Shown: positions 38,100 to 49,858 of the stretch, piece after piece
Layout: each line of letters opens with the position of its first letter
Numbering within the stretch: the stretch's first letter is position 1
Assembly (NCBI RefSeq): GCF_017877055.1
Contig: NZ_JAGIPG010000001.1
Span: 1,116,001-1,180,000, forward strand
Reading direction: 5' to 3'
Length of the DNA: 64,000 nucleotides
Source of the DNA: Neorhizobium galegae
GTDB taxonomy: Bacteria > Pseudomonadota > Alphaproteobacteria > Rhizobiales > Rhizobiaceae
Notes under the pieces: model-generated
What the model was told of the DNA's origin: nothing
Seen by the model: only the letters and a program-made list of their open reading frames with translations
Databases searched by the model: none
Program-made: the position numbers and the translations under genes

Positions 38100-38575
38100 C
38101 GGATCAGCAGCGCGGTGCCGTAAAGCCCGAGCGCGAAAACGGTGTGGGCGGCGAAGTTGAGGAGACGCACCTTGTTCGGCTTCGCCGTTTTCGAAGCGGC
38201 CCAGCCGAGACCGAGGCCCGGCTGCATCAGGAACCAGCCGGCGCCGATGGTGACGATACCGAAGATCCAGGCGGGGATGAAGGTCGGCGCAGCGAACCAG
38301 TTCGGCCCCATGATCAGGGCGAGGATCACCCCGTAGAGAAGGCCGACGGCATAATGGCCGGCCCAGCCGAGCGCGAGTTCGTGTTGATAGGGCTCGGCGG
38401 CGGCGATGCTGTCGTGAAAGACTTTTCCGCGACCAAGGTGCCAGAACCAGCGGCCGGCCGGTGCCCAGTTCGCGTTGGGCTGGCCGAACACCTTATTGAG
38501 CACGATCGCCCAGAGATCCATCAGAATGGTGGCACCAAGGCCGATCAGGATGCCGCGCCAGAGAAGTTCGATCAT
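38096..38575 (-). CDS. DUF2938 membrane protein
   Basis: A 159-aa protein with four hydrophobic segments (LLWRGILIGLGATILMDLWAIV, HYAVGLLYGVILALIM, WIFGIVTIGAGWFLMQP and LLNFAAHTVFALGLYGTALL, each cited in part). The motifs WFWHLGRGKVFHDSIA and ELALGWAGHYAVG are typical of DUF2938. The function is unknown. It is convergent with the ArsR gene, sharing the terminal TAG bases. Confidence 0.83.
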   Translation of the reverse strand: MIELLWRGILIGLGATILMDLWAIVLNKVFGQPNANWAPAGRWFWHLGRGKVFHDSIAAAEPYQHELALGWAGHYAVGLLYGVILALIMGPNWFAAPTFIPAWIFGIVTIGAGWFLMQPGLGLGWAASKTAKPNKVRLLNFAAHTVFALGLYGTALLIR

Positions 38576-38854
38576 GGGTGAGGTCTGCCGGAGAGAGGAA
38601 GGTCACCTCCAATCTCTATGGGCTCTAGTCAGGGCTGTCGAGATCTTCCGGACTTCCAGACCTGGGAAAACCTCTGGTGGGAGGGGCACGGGACACCGAG
38701 ATCACCGAAACGGCTGAACGATCCGCGGCGGTTGAGCCTTTCATCAAAAACTTTGAAATGTTCACGTATTGTTTCGGTTTTCTTTTGCCGTTATGTAGGC
38801 AACCCGGCGAGCTGATCGTCTTTGCAGAAAACAGCATTGCTAGAGAGACATTTT

Positions 38855-40114
38855 ATGCTCGACCCGAAATTTGTGCGCCGCGGCCTTTTCCTGGTCTTCA
38901 TGATCCTTTTCCTCGATGTCATCGGGATTGCGATCATCATGCCTGTGCTGCCGGCCTTCCTGCGCGAACTGACGGGCGACGATCTGAGTGCGGCGGCGGT
39001 CGACGGTGGCTGGCTGCTGCTCATCTATTCCGCCATGCAGTTCCTGTTTGCGCCGCTGCTCGGCAACCTCAGCGACCGTTTCGGCCGTCGGCCGATCCTT
39101 CTGGCTTCGGTCCTCACTTTCGCGCTCGACAATCTGATCTGCGCGGCCGCCACCAGTTTCTGGATGCTGTTCGTCGGGCGCGTGCTCGCCGGTATTTCCG
39201 GCGGTAGTTTCGCCACCTGCTCGGCTTACATTGCCGATATCAGCAATGACAATAACCGCGCCAAGAATTTTGGCCTGATCGGCATCGCCTTCGGCGTCGG
39301 TTTCACGGTCGGGCCGGTGATCGGCGGGCTGCTCGGGGAACTCGGGCCGCGCGTGCCATTCCTCGGCGCCGGGTTGCTGTCGCTCGCCAATTTCGCAGCC
39401 TCCTGGTTCCTGTTGCCGGAAACGCTCGACAAGGCGAACCGCCGCAAGTTCGAGCTGAAGCGCGCCAACCCGCTCGGGGCGTTGCGCCAGATGCGCCACT
39501 ATCCGGGCATCGGCTGGGTCATGCTGGTGATGTTCCTCTACTGGCTGGCGCATGCGGTCTATCCGTCGGTCTGGTCCTTCGTGTCGGCCTATCGCTACGG
39601 TTGGAGCGAAGGGCAGATCGGCCTGTCGCTCGGACTGTTCGGCATCTGCGCCGCATTTGTCATGGGATTCATCCTGCCGAAACTGGTGCCGGTGCTCGGC
39701 GAATGGAGGACAGCGGTGCTCGGGCTTTGTTTCTCCTGCCTCGGTCTTACCGGTTATGCCTTCGCGTGGCAGGGGTGGGTCGTCTATGCCGTCATCCTTG
39801 TCACGACGATCGAGAACGTCGCCGACCCGGCACTTCGCAGCATCGCCTCGGCGAAGGTGCCGCCATCGGCGCAAGGGGAACTGCAGGGCGCGATGACGAG
39901 CCTCACCAGCCTGACGACGATCGTCGGCCCGGCGATCTTCACGCAGCTGTTTAGCGCGTTCACCGGAAAGAATGCAACAATGGAGTTCGCGGGGGCGCCA
40001 TACATGATGGCGGCGATTTTCATGGCCTGTGCCATTCTGGTGTTTTTAGCGCGGATTTCACGAAAGACGGCTGCGGTTCCGTTCGCAGCCGAGCTTGAGC
40101 ATCAGATTTCTTGA
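38855..40114 (+). CDS. MFS exporter, tetracycline-resistance-like
   Basis: A 419-aa major facilitator with 12 hydrophobic segments, starting at the ATG at 38855 ([19 protein letters not shown]). The motifs [38 protein letters not shown] (motif A) and [21 protein letters not shown] (motif C region) are characteristic of the TCR/Tet group of drug:proton antiporters (each at most 20 residues as quoted in part). Whether tetracycline is a substrate cannot be told. It is the first of two adjacent exporters. Confidence 0.87.
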   Translation: MLDPKFVRRGLFLVFMILFLDVIGIAIIMPVLPAFLRELTGDDLSAAAVDGGWLLLIYSAMQFLFAPLLGNLSDRFGRRPILLASVLTFALDNLICAAATSFWMLFVGRVLAGISGGSFATCSAYIADISNDNNRAKNFGLIGIAFGVGFTVGPVIGGLLGELGPRVPFLGAGLLSLANFAASWFLLPETLDKANRRKFELKRANPLGALRQMRHYPGIGWVMLVMFLYWLAHAVYPSVWSFVSAYRYGWSEGQIGLSLGLFGICAAFVMGFILPKLVPVLGEWRTAVLGLCFSCLGLTGYAFAWQGWVVYAVILVTTIENVADPALRSIASAKVPPSAQGELQGAMTSLTSLTTIVGPAIFTQLFSAFTGKNATMEFAGAPYMMAAIFMACAILVFLARISRKTAAVPFAAELEHQIS

Positions 40115-40241
40115 AGAGACGTCCAAAAATTCTGCTGAATCACCTCTAAGTGTTGCCGCACGGTTGATGCTCCTCTATAGGCTGCACACGCGCCGCTCAC
40201 CAGTTTCTGGAAGCGGCTTTTTTCGTCTGAGGAGGAGTGTC

Positions 40242-41639
40242 ATGTCGAGCCTTTCCACCACCATGGCAATGACGACGACGGACAATTCCTGGTCTGCGCA
40301 TATGCGCGCGACGTTTGCGCTCGGCGTGCCGCTGGTCGGGGCGCAACTGGCGCAGATGGCGATCAACACCACCGACGTCATCCTGGTCGGCTGGCTCGGC
40401 ACGACCGAACTCGCCTCGGTGGTGCTCGCCACCCAGATGTTTTTCCTGGTCTTCATCTTCGGCACCGGTTTTACCAGCGCCGTGGTGCCGATGGTGGCAC
40501 AGGCGCTCGGGCATGGGGATACCCGCTCGGTGCGACGTACGGTGCGCATGGGGCTGTGGATCGCGCTTGCCTTCGGCGTGCTGACGGCGCCGCTGCTATG
40601 GTTTTCGGCGCCCATCCTTCTCGCGCTTGGGCAGCAGCCGGACGTCGCGGCGAATGCGCAAAGCTATCTGCGCATCGCCCAATGGGGTATTTTCCCGGCA
40701 CTGGGGCTGATGGCGCTTCGAAGCTTCGTCACCGGGCTCGAGAAAGGCGGCATCGTGCTCTACGTCACGATCGTGATGTTCTTCATCAATGCCGGCGTTG
40801 CCTACCTGCTGATCTTCGGCCATTTCGGCGCGCCGAACATGGGGCTGCACGGGGCTGCGATCGCTTCCGTCGCTGCCAACCTCTTCGGGTTCGTAGCCGC
40901 CCTCCTTTATGTGGAAAGCCAGCCGAAGATGCGCGCCTACGAGATCTTCGTGCGCTTCTGGCGGCCGGACTGGAGCATGGTGCGCGAGATCGTCGTGCTG
41001 GGCCTGCCGATCAGCTTCACCATTCTGGCGGAGACCAGCCTGTTTTCGGCCGCTTCCCTGCTGATGGGCATCATCGGCAAGCTGGAGCTCGCAGCCCACG
41101 GCATCGCGCTGCAGCTCGCGGCGATCGCCTTCATGATCCCGCTCGGCCTGTCACAGGTTGCGACGGTGCGCGTCGGGCTCGCCAATGGCCGCGGCGATCT
41201 CCTGGGTGTCAAGCGTGCCGCCATCGCCGTGCTGGTGGTCAGCGTGCTCTTCACGACGATCGGCAGCGTGCTGTACGCTACGATCCCGCGCTTCTTCGGC
41301 AATCTCTTCCTGGATGTACGCAAGGAGGATGCCGCGACCGTGCTGGAATTGGCGGTGCCGCTGATCGTGATCGCCGGGGCTTTCCAGCTGGTCGATGGGT
41401 TGCAGGTGGTCGGTGCCAGCCTGTTGCGCGGGCTCAAGGATACGCGGGTACCGATGGTGCTGGCGCTGATCGCCTATTGGCCGATCGGTTTCTCCTGCGC
41501 CTGGGTATTCGCATTCCCGCTCGGTTTTCGCGGTGAGGGCGTCTGGTTCGGCTTCGTCACCGGCCTCGCAGCGGCCGCGGTTCTGCTTTGCGGCCGCTTC
41601 TGGCTGCTGGTCAGACGCCGGGCCAGAACGACCCGCTGA
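40242..41639 (+). CDS. MATE-family efflux transporter (NorM-like)
   Basis: A 465-aa protein from the ATG at 40242, preceded by GAGGAGGAG. It has 12 membrane segments in two similar halves: the first opens with FALGVPLVGAQLAQMAINTT then DVILVGWLGTTELA, the second with EIVVLGLPISFTILAETSLF and MGIIGKLELAAHGIALQL. These are hallmarks of the NorM branch of MATE transporters, which export cationic drugs in exchange for Na+ or H+. It lies 127 bp after the MFS gene in the same direction. Confidence 0.92.
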   Translation: MSSLSTTMAMTTTDNSWSAHMRATFALGVPLVGAQLAQMAINTTDVILVGWLGTTELASVVLATQMFFLVFIFGTGFTSAVVPMVAQALGHGDTRSVRRTVRMGLWIALAFGVLTAPLLWFSAPILLALGQQPDVAANAQSYLRIAQWGIFPALGLMALRSFVTGLEKGGIVLYVTIVMFFINAGVAYLLIFGHFGAPNMGLHGAAIASVAANLFGFVAALLYVESQPKMRAYEIFVRFWRPDWSMVREIVVLGLPISFTILAETSLFSAASLLMGIIGKLELAAHGIALQLAAIAFMIPLGLSQVATVRVGLANGRGDLLGVKRAAIAVLVVSVLFTTIGSVLYATIPRFFGNLFLDVRKEDAATVLELAVPLIVIAGAFQLVDGLQVVGASLLRGLKDTRVPMVLALIAYWPIGFSCAWVFAFPLGFRGEGVWFGFVTGLAAAAVLLCGRFWLLVRRRARTTR

Positions 41640-41670
41640 AGAGCCAGCGGGCCGCTGACGGCGAGGATGC

Positions 41671-42021
41671 TCAGGCCGGCAGAAGTTCACGAAATGTGAT
41701 CGGCGCATAGAAGCCGACATGCGACTCGACGCCGAGGTCGCGGCTGAGCGCCTGCCGGTCGATGCCCGCTTCCCGGTCCGATTTCGCGACTGCGGCGATG
41801 ATTGGCTGGAGGACGTGCTCGCCCTCGAACCGGATGATGGTGATAAGGCTGAGGATGCCGGCGCCTGCCTGCTGTTCCAATATCATGTCGTCGATGAAGC
41901 CGGGCTGCTCGCGCATTACGCGGTGGGTGCGTTCGAGAAGCTCCATGAATTCCGGCCGTGCCTCTTCCGGCACCGAGAACCTGTTGACGCGCACCACGCG
42001 TCCGCTGCGTATTTCGCTCAT
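41671..42021 (-). CDS. Antibiotic biosynthesis monooxygenase (ABM)-domain protein
   Basis: A 116-aa protein from the ATG at 42021 (MSEIRSGRVVRVNRFSVPEE). The single ferredoxin-like ABM domain is seen in FMELLERTHRVMREQPGFID and ILSLITIIRFEGEHVLQP. Such small proteins may be monooxygenases, haem-degrading enzymes or stress proteins; nothing here decides. It follows carA in the same direction with a 95-bp gap. Confidence 0.75.
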   Translation of the reverse strand: MSEIRSGRVVRVNRFSVPEEARPEFMELLERTHRVMREQPGFIDDMILEQQAGAGILSLITIIRFEGEHVLQPIIAAVAKSDREAGIDRQALSRDLGVESHVGFYAPITFRELLPA

Positions 42022-42061
42022 ATGAAAAACCCCTGCTCGAGATGAACAGGGGCGTTTATGG

Positions 42062-42083
42062 GACCTCAACCAAAGTTGAGGTC
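42062..42083. terminator. Hairpin downstream of carA
   Basis: A perfect 9-bp stem, GACCTCAAC (42062-42070) and GTTGAGGTC (42075-42083), with a CAAA loop, 33 bp after the carA stop. There is no T-run on the minus strand, so termination is uncertain. Confidence 0.4.
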
Positions 42084-42116
42084 AATAGGGTTGCCAAATT
42101 TTTCGAAGCGCCGAAA

Positions 42117-43322
42117 TCAGCGTTCCGCAAGGGCAGGTTCGCCCTTCTTCTCGCGCACCATGTTGATGAAGCGACGGAAGAGGTAGTGGCTGTCCTGCGG
42201 GCCAGGCGAGGCTTCCGGGTGGTGCTGCACCGAAAAGACCTGCTTGCCGGTGACGCGCAGGCCGCAATTGCTTCCGTCGAAGAGTGAAATGTGAGTCTCC
42301 TCAACGCCTTGCGGCAGAGACTTCGAATCGACTGCGAAGCCGTGGTTCATCGAGACGATCTCGACCTTGCCGGTGGTGTGGTCCTTGACCGGATGGTTTG
42401 CGCCGTGGTGGCCCTGGTGCATCTTCTCGGTCTTCGCCCCGAGCGCCAGCCCGAGCATCTGATGGCCAAGGCAGATGCCGAAGGTCGGGATGTCGGTCTT
42501 GATGACATCCTTGATGACCGGCACGGCGTATTCGCCGGTTGCGGCCGGGTCCCCGGGGCCGTTCGACAGGAAGATGCCGTCCGGCTTCAGCGCCATGATG
42601 TCTTCGGAGGAGGTCTGGGCCGGCACCACGGTCACCTTGCAGTCGAGGCCGGCGAACAGGCGCAGGATGTTGCGCTTGACGCCGTAATCGACGCAGACGA
42701 TGTGATATTTCGCGTCTTCGGGCCGAAGTTCGCCGTAACCTTCGTTCCAGACCCAGGGTTTCTGGCCCCATTGCGAGGACTGGCCGGAGGTTGCCTCCTT
42801 GGCGAGGTCGAGGCCTTCGAGACCACTCCAGGCGCGGGCTTCGGCCTTCAGCGCCTCGATGTCGAAGACGCCGTTGGGGTCATGGGCGATGACGGCGTTC
42901 GGGGCGCCGTTCTGGCGGATCCAGGCAGTGAGGGCTCGGGTGTCGATGCCCGAGAGGCCGATGATGCCCCGGGCCTTCAGCCAGAAGTCGAGATCCTTGG
43001 CAGCGCGGTAGTTGGAGGGCTCGGTAATGTCGGCCTTGAAGATCGTGCCGACCGCGCCGCGGCGGGCTGCCGGCGTCAGGTCCTCGACGTCTTCCTCGTT
43101 GGTGCCGATATTGCCGATATGCGGGAAGGTGAAGGTGACGATCTGGCCGAGATAGGAGGGGTCGGTCAGGATTTCCTGGTAGCCGGTCAGCGCGGTGTTG
43201 AACACCACTTCGGCCGGCACCTTGCCGGTCGCGCCGATGCCAGTTCCTTCGATCACGGTGCCGTCGGCCAGAACGAGCAATGCGGTAGGTTTTTTGATTG
43301 TCCAGGGGGCGGTCGCGGTCAT
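42117..43322 (-). CDS. carA: Carbamoyl-phosphate synthase small subunit
   Basis: A 401-aa glutaminase subunit that feeds ammonia to CarB. The start at 43322 has AGAAGG 6 nt upstream; an ATG two codons earlier (43328) is too close to that site. The N-terminal domain has ALLVLADGTVIEGTGIGATG and NTALTGYQEILTDPSYLGQI. The glutaminase domain shows FLSNGPGDP, the catalytic Cys in TFGICLGHQML, and the His/Glu pair in QHHPEASPGP. It is separated from carB by about 10 kb of other genes on both strands, so the two subunits are not in one operon. Confidence 0.97.
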   Translation of the reverse strand: MTATAPWTIKKPTALLVLADGTVIEGTGIGATGKVPAEVVFNTALTGYQEILTDPSYLGQIVTFTFPHIGNIGTNEEDVEDLTPAARRGAVGTIFKADITEPSNYRAAKDLDFWLKARGIIGLSGIDTRALTAWIRQNGAPNAVIAHDPNGVFDIEALKAEARAWSGLEGLDLAKEATSGQSSQWGQKPWVWNEGYGELRPEDAKYHIVCVDYGVKRNILRLFAGLDCKVTVVPAQTSSEDIMALKPDGIFLSNGPGDPAATGEYAVPVIKDVIKTDIPTFGICLGHQMLGLALGAKTEKMHQGHHGANHPVKDHTTGKVEIVSMNHGFAVDSKSLPQGVEETHISLFDGSNCGLRVTGKQVFSVQHHPEASPGPQDSHYLFRRFINMVREKKGEPALAER

Positions 43323-43649
43323 GTCCATCCTTCTGCCTCGCCGGTCCCGTCCCTTGAAGAGACAGGCTGCGAGGGCCATCTATGGTCGTTGAGAGACGGG
43401 CGCGCGGAAATCCCGGCGCAAGCCCAAACCTCTAAATCTCGTGCAGGTGCCGGAAAATAGACAAAGCGGACGAGGTGGTCAATCTCGCCGCTCAAGAATT
43501 CCACGAGGATTATAGTCCATGGGATTCAACGGTTTGGGTGATTTGATTTGATCGACCTGGACCTGTCGTCTATGACAGCGGAGTGAATGCCAAGGAAAAG
43601 CCACAATTCACCATGCCTGCGGCCGGCTTTTTCCCAAGGAGAAAGAAAG
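43323..43649. other. Intergenic region between divergent carA and yqeY
   Basis: 327 bp that must hold both promoters. I see no further gene, no clear attenuator or PyrR/ArgR box, and no strong hairpin. The stretch next to yqeY ends in AAGGAGAAAG, its ribosome site. Confidence 0.5.
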
Positions 43650-44102
43650 ATGATGCGCGACAAGCTTTCCGATGCGCTCAAGGAATCCATGAAGGCCAAG
43701 GATACCCGCCGGCTTTCGACCGTGCGGCTGATCCAGACCGCGATCAAGGATCGCGACATCGCCAATCGCGGTCTCGGCAAGGACCCGGTCAGCGATGACG
43801 ATATCCTGCAGATCCTGCAAAAGATGGTGAAACAGCGCGAGGAATCGGCGAAGATCTACCAGGATGCCGGACGCGCAGAGCTTGCGACGCAGGAGCGCGA
43901 CGAAATCGACGTCATCAAGGGATTCATGCCCGAACAGCTTTCGGACGATAAAGTCCAGGAACTGATCAAGGCGGCGATCGCGGAGTCTGGTGCCCAGGGT
44001 CTGCGCGACATGGGCAAGGTCATGGCAGTGCTGAAAGAGAAATATCCGGGCCAGATGGATTTCGCCAAGGCTTCCGGTTTGGTGAAAGAGCTTTTGAAGT
44101 AA
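43650..44102 (+). CDS. GatB/YqeY domain protein
   Basis: A 150-aa protein starting with two Met codons (43650 and 43653) behind AAGGAGAAAG. The family signature is present throughout: KLSDALKESMKAKDTRRLST, VRLIQTAIKDRDIANR, QKMVKQREESAKIYQDAGR and FMPEQLSDDKVQEL. The domain is related to the tRNA-binding tail of GatB and may touch tRNA, but its role is unclear. It commonly stands next to dnaG and rpoD in alphaproteobacteria, as here. Confidence 0.9.
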   Translation: MMRDKLSDALKESMKAKDTRRLSTVRLIQTAIKDRDIANRGLGKDPVSDDDILQILQKMVKQREESAKIYQDAGRAELATQERDEIDVIKGFMPEQLSDDKVQELIKAAIAESGAQGLRDMGKVMAVLKEKYPGQMDFAKASGLVKELLK

Positions 44103-44130
44103 GCGGCCTTTTCGAGACTGGCAAATGAAA

Positions 44131-44166
44131 GGCGGGAATCCGATCATCGGCTTCCCGCCTTTTTCT
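44131..44166 (+). terminator. Rho-independent terminator of yqeY
   Basis: Stem AGGCGGGAA (44131-44139) / TTCCCGCCT (44153-44161) with a nested CCGAT/ATCGG pairing and a T-run at 44161-44165. Confidence 0.88.
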
Positions 44167-44272
44167 CTTCCGGATCTCGCGAGCCGCCTGTGAATAGCGG
44201 GCAGCGTTTGTCTTGATGGTGGCGTTACCGGACGCCTGCGCTTATATGGAGGCTGGCCCCCGAGAGGTAGAA

Positions 44273-46276
44273 ATGCGCTTTTCCAACAGTTTCCTCGACG
44301 AGATCCGCGACCGCGTGCCGATATCGGCCGTTGTCGGCCGTCGGGTGACGTGGGATCGCAAGAAGACCAATGTGTCGCGCGGCGACTATTGGGCCTGCTG
44401 CCCCTTCCACGGCGAGAAGAGCCCAAGCTTCCATTGCGAAGACCGCAAGGGCCGATACCACTGCTTCGGCTGTGGCGTCACGGGCGACCATTTCCGTTTC
44501 CTGACCGAGCTCGAAGGGCAGAGTTTTCCGGAAGCCGTGCAGACGGTCGCCGACATGGCCGGCATCGCCATGCCGCAGCCGGATCCACAGGCCGAGAAGC
44601 GCGAGAAGGAGCGCACGACGCTGCTCGACGTCATGGAGCTGGCGACGCAGTTTTTCCAGGACCAGCTCCAGAGCGCCGTCGGGGCCAAGGCGCGCGCCTA
44701 CCTGCGCGACCGCGGGCTGACGGGCCGTACCATCGAGACCTTCCGTCTCGGTTACGCACCGGAAAGCCGCAATGCGCTGAAGGAACATCTCGTCGGCAAG
44801 GGCGTGCCGAAAGACCAGATCGAGGCCTGCGGCCTCGTCGTGCACGGGGAGGGGATCGCCGTCTCCTACGACCGTTTTCGCGACCGCATCATGTTTCCAA
44901 TCCTGTCGTCGCGGGAAAAGGTGATCGCGTTCGGCGGGCGGGCCATGGCGCCGGACGCGCCGGCGAAATATCTGAACTCCAACGAGACCGAGCTCTTCCA
45001 CAAGGGGCAGGTGCTCTACAATTTCGCCCGCGCCCGGCGCGCGGCGCAAGCCGGTCCAGGTAAGAGCGAAGGCGGGACGATCATCGCCGTCGAAGGTTAC
45101 ATGGACGTCATCGCGCTGCATCAGGCAGGCGTCGAGAATGCGGTGGCGCCGCTCGGCACCGCGCTCACCGAAAACCAGCTCGAGCTTCTCTGGCGGATGA
45201 CCCCCCAGCCGGTGCTCTGCTTCGACGGCGACGGCGCGGGCCTGAGGGCCGCAAGCCGTGCCGCGGATCTGGCGCTTCCGTTCCTGAAGCCCGGAAGATC
45301 GGTGAGTTTCGCGCTTCTGCCCGATGGCAAGGATCCGGACGATCTCGTCAAGCACGAAGGCCGCGCGCCGTTCGACAAGGTGCTCAACGATGCAAAGCCG
45401 CTGGTCGAGATGATCTGGCAGCGCGAGGCGTCGTCGGCAAGTTTCGATACGCCGGAAAAACGCGCCGAGCTCGAGGCGCGGCTGAAGCAGATCGTTTCCG
45501 TCATCGCCGACGAGAACGTGCGCCGCCATTACCAGCAAGCCATCCGCGACCGGCTGAACAGCTTTTTCGCGCCGGCTCCGCGCGGCGGGGGCGACCGGCG
45601 CCAGAATTTTCAGCGCGGTTCGGGCGGCGGCAGGCCAGGCCAGGGCGGTCCGCCGCAGGGACCGCGTGCCGCGGGACGGGCTGCCGGCGTCTCGGACCGG
45701 CTCGCGCGCTCTGGTCTTGTGCGCGGTTACAGCGACCTGCCGGCGCTTCGCGAAAGCGTCCTGGCGCTCACCATCGTCAACCATCCCCAGCTTCTTCTGG
45801 AGGAATATGACGAGATCGCTGCGATCGATTTCGAGAACCGCGACCTGCAGCGCTTCTGGTCGGCGATGTTGCCGGCAGCCGCGACAGCGGGCGCCAACCT
45901 TTCGCGCGAATACCTGATGCAGCGGCTTGCCGGCGAGGGGTTCGACGTGATGCTGAAGTCCCTGGACCAGCAGGTGCGCAACGCTCGGCTCTGGACGGCG
46001 ACCGAGATCGCCGCGCTGGAAGACGCGCGCGAGGGCTATCGGCAAGCGCTGTCGCTGCACAAGCGCACCAAGGCGCTCAGGCTCCAGAAGATCGAGCTGG
46101 AGCGGGAGATCGCCGAAACGACGGAAGCGGGCGACGCCGGCGAGATCGAGCCGCTGCTGCGCGCACTTTCCGAAGTCCAGCTCGAAATCCTGCGGATGGA
46201 AAACCAGGAAGCGATCATTGACGGGTTCGGGGTGCTTTCGGGTCGGGTGAAGGGTGCCGCCGTCAGCCACGGCTGA
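44273..46276 (+). CDS. dnaG: DNA primase
   Basis: A 667-aa primase that lays RNA primers for replication. The start at 44273 gives MRFSNSFLDEIRDRVPIS; a GTG/ATG further up adds non-conserved residues. The CHC2 zinc-binding domain has C43, H46, C64 and C67 (CCPFHGEKSPSF, YHCFGCGVTGD). The TOPRIM domain shows IIAVEGYMDVIALHQAGV and LCFDGDGAGLRAASRAADL. A Gly-rich linker (about 450-485) leads to the C-terminal DnaB-interacting domain. It precedes rpoD. Confidence 0.96.
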   Translation: MRFSNSFLDEIRDRVPISAVVGRRVTWDRKKTNVSRGDYWACCPFHGEKSPSFHCEDRKGRYHCFGCGVTGDHFRFLTELEGQSFPEAVQTVADMAGIAMPQPDPQAEKREKERTTLLDVMELATQFFQDQLQSAVGAKARAYLRDRGLTGRTIETFRLGYAPESRNALKEHLVGKGVPKDQIEACGLVVHGEGIAVSYDRFRDRIMFPILSSREKVIAFGGRAMAPDAPAKYLNSNETELFHKGQVLYNFARARRAAQAGPGKSEGGTIIAVEGYMDVIALHQAGVENAVAPLGTALTENQLELLWRMTPQPVLCFDGDGAGLRAASRAADLALPFLKPGRSVSFALLPDGKDPDDLVKHEGRAPFDKVLNDAKPLVEMIWQREASSASFDTPEKRAELEARLKQIVSVIADENVRRHYQQAIRDRLNSFFAPAPRGGGDRRQNFQRGSGGGRPGQGGPPQGPRAAGRAAGVSDRLARSGLVRGYSDLPALRESVLALTIVNHPQLLLEEYDEIAAIDFENRDLQRFWSAMLPAAATAGANLSREYLMQRLAGEGFDVMLKSLDQQVRNARLWTATEIAALEDAREGYRQALSLHKRTKALRLQKIELEREIAETTEAGDAGEIEPLLRALSEVQLEILRMENQEAIIDGFGVLSGRVKGAAVSHG

Positions 46277-46932
46277 GAACAAGCGGCCGTCGTAAAACGC
46301 TGCCCTTGCCGAATAATGACGCGGCCCTATTGTATCGCGTTGAGTCGGCTTAAGTGGGGAGCTCGATGCAGACTTTGCGCCAATTGCGGTGTCGCACCGT
46401 TCAGCAAGGCGACGATGCCGAATGGCGCGGAGACGGTGGCGATCAATCTGAGATGCGCGCTGGAAATCGACATTGCCACGCTGGCGGTAACCCAGTATGA
46501 CGGTGCTTCCCGCTAGGGAATATGCCGGACGAAAAGCATAGGCCTTTATGTCTAGGCAAACCCTTGTCTTTCAGGGGCTACCGCCTACATATCGGTTAAA
46601 TCTGGTGAGCGTACCCCTATTAGGGCCCCTCAAAGGGCATATTTTTGACTTTTCCTGGGTATGACCCATGGAAAGGCTTGACGGGGCGTTAATTTGTGGG
46701 AATCACCATTTCAAGGCAAAATAGGCGGAGTGGGTCAATAGCACCGAACATGACCGGTGATCCTCTTGTAGGACGGTCCTGAGTGAAAAACGGCCGCCGA
46801 ATGGTAATCGGGAATTAAAGGTCATTCCGTTACGTGTTGGACAGTGATTCGCGACTAAGGCGGTCAACCCCGTCTTCAGCCGGTGGCCACGAAGCGCGGC
46901 GAAAGTAGCGTTCAGGGAAAGCGACTAAATAC
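46277..46932 (+). other. Long intergenic region upstream of rpoD
   Basis: 656 bp between dnaG and rpoD, on the plus strand side of both. No convincing gene is seen. CTTGAC at 46677-46682 is a good rhizobial -35 box but no equally good -10 follows at 17 bp. Several small inverted repeats lie close together at 46614-46668 (CCCTA/TAGGG, GCCC/GGGC, TGGGT/ACCCA). The region may hold multiple rpoD promoters and a structured leader or a small RNA. Confidence 0.45.
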
Positions 46933-48996
<2,064 letters not shown>

Positions 48997-49020
48997 GCGA
49001 TTTCAGATATGGAAAATGCA

Positions 49021-49056
49021 AAACCCGGCCCGCGAAAGCAGGCCGGGTTTTCTGTT
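49021..49056. terminator. Bidirectional terminator after rpoD
   Basis: Stem AAACCCGGCC (49021-49030) / GGCCGGGTTT (49041-49050) with T-run on both strands, between the convergent rpoD and DUF2798 genes. Confidence 0.88.
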
Positions 49057-49064
49057 TTTGGTGA

Positions 49065-49304
49065 TCAGGCCGGCCGGATCAAGGACTGGACGATCCGCCG
49101 CGTCACCGGCAGGGCTCCAAGCAGGGTCGGGAACGCGATAAGCCAGGAGACCAGCCATGCCGACATCCAGCTCGGCAGAAATTCGGGAGCAAAACCGAGG
49201 TTCTTGAGTGTCGCGACACCTGACACGACAAAAGTCATCAGGATGGACAGAACGAACGGCATGAGAAGGGCCGCATAGCGTGCGGGGAGGCGCATAAGCT
49301 TCAT
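49065..49304 (-). CDS. DUF2798 membrane protein
   Basis: A 79-aa protein with two membrane segments (ALLMPFVLSILMTFVVSG and WLVSWLIAFPTLLGALPV). The pattern LPARYAALLMPFVLSILMTF and SWMSAWLVSWLIAFP is that of DUF2798, small membrane proteins of unknown role. It is convergent with rpoD. Confidence 0.85.
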   Translation of the reverse strand: MKLMRLPARYAALLMPFVLSILMTFVVSGVATLKNLGFAPEFLPSWMSAWLVSWLIAFPTLLGALPVTRRIVQSLIRPA

Positions 49305-49508
49305 GGAGAAGACTTTTCTGAAGAGGATCGTCGATCGATATCGAGCATATGCATCCGATCAAAATCGCCACTACCGACGATCCGGGGTTGGGATGCGTTG
49401 CTTCACGTTAGACGCTTACGGCTGAGTTCAGATCCAGCGACCGTTTCCATAGCGAAAAGCAGATCGCCGGGCAATATCGGGCGGTCACCTAAACCTGGCA
49501 TTCATTTT

Positions 49509-49853
49509 TCAATGCCCGACCGAGCTCGAAAACACGTTGACCACCACGACGCCGGAGATGATCAGGCCGAGGCCGATGATGGCGGCGGTATCGAGGGTCT
49601 GGCGGAACAGGACAAGGCCGACGGCCGAGATCAGCACGATGCCGAGGCCGCTCCAGATCGCGTAGGCGATGCCGACCGGCAGGGTGCGCAAGGCGATCGA
49701 CAGGAGATAGAAGGCGGCCGCATAACACAGCCCCATCAGGATGGTCGGCAATGCGCGGGTGAACTGCTGGCTCTGCTGCAGGAAGGTCGTGCCGATGACT
49801 TCGAGCACGATTGCACCGGCGAGCGAACCGTAGGTGAGGAGGGCGGGGTTCAT
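49509..49853 (-). CDS. SMR-family multidrug efflux protein
   Basis: A 114-aa protein from the ATG at 49853 (MNPALLTYGSLAGAIVLEVI) with four membrane segments. The signature Glu in AIVLEVIGTTFLQQSQQF and the AYAIWSGLGIVLISAVGLVL loop place it in the EmrE/QacE branch of small multidrug resistance proteins, which act as dimers exchanging cationic compounds for protons. The TetR gene ends 5 bp upstream; the two form one transcription unit under a palindromic operator. Confidence 0.92.
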   Translation of the reverse strand: MNPALLTYGSLAGAIVLEVIGTTFLQQSQQFTRALPTILMGLCYAAAFYLLSIALRTLPVGIAYAIWSGLGIVLISAVGLVLFRQTLDTAAIIGLGLIISGVVVVNVFSSSVGH

Positions 49854-49858
49854 TTTCG

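Noticed and set aside
46316..46516. 66-codon frame upstream of rpoD
   Set aside because: No ribosome site, no recognisable features, and composition unlike the neighbouring genes.
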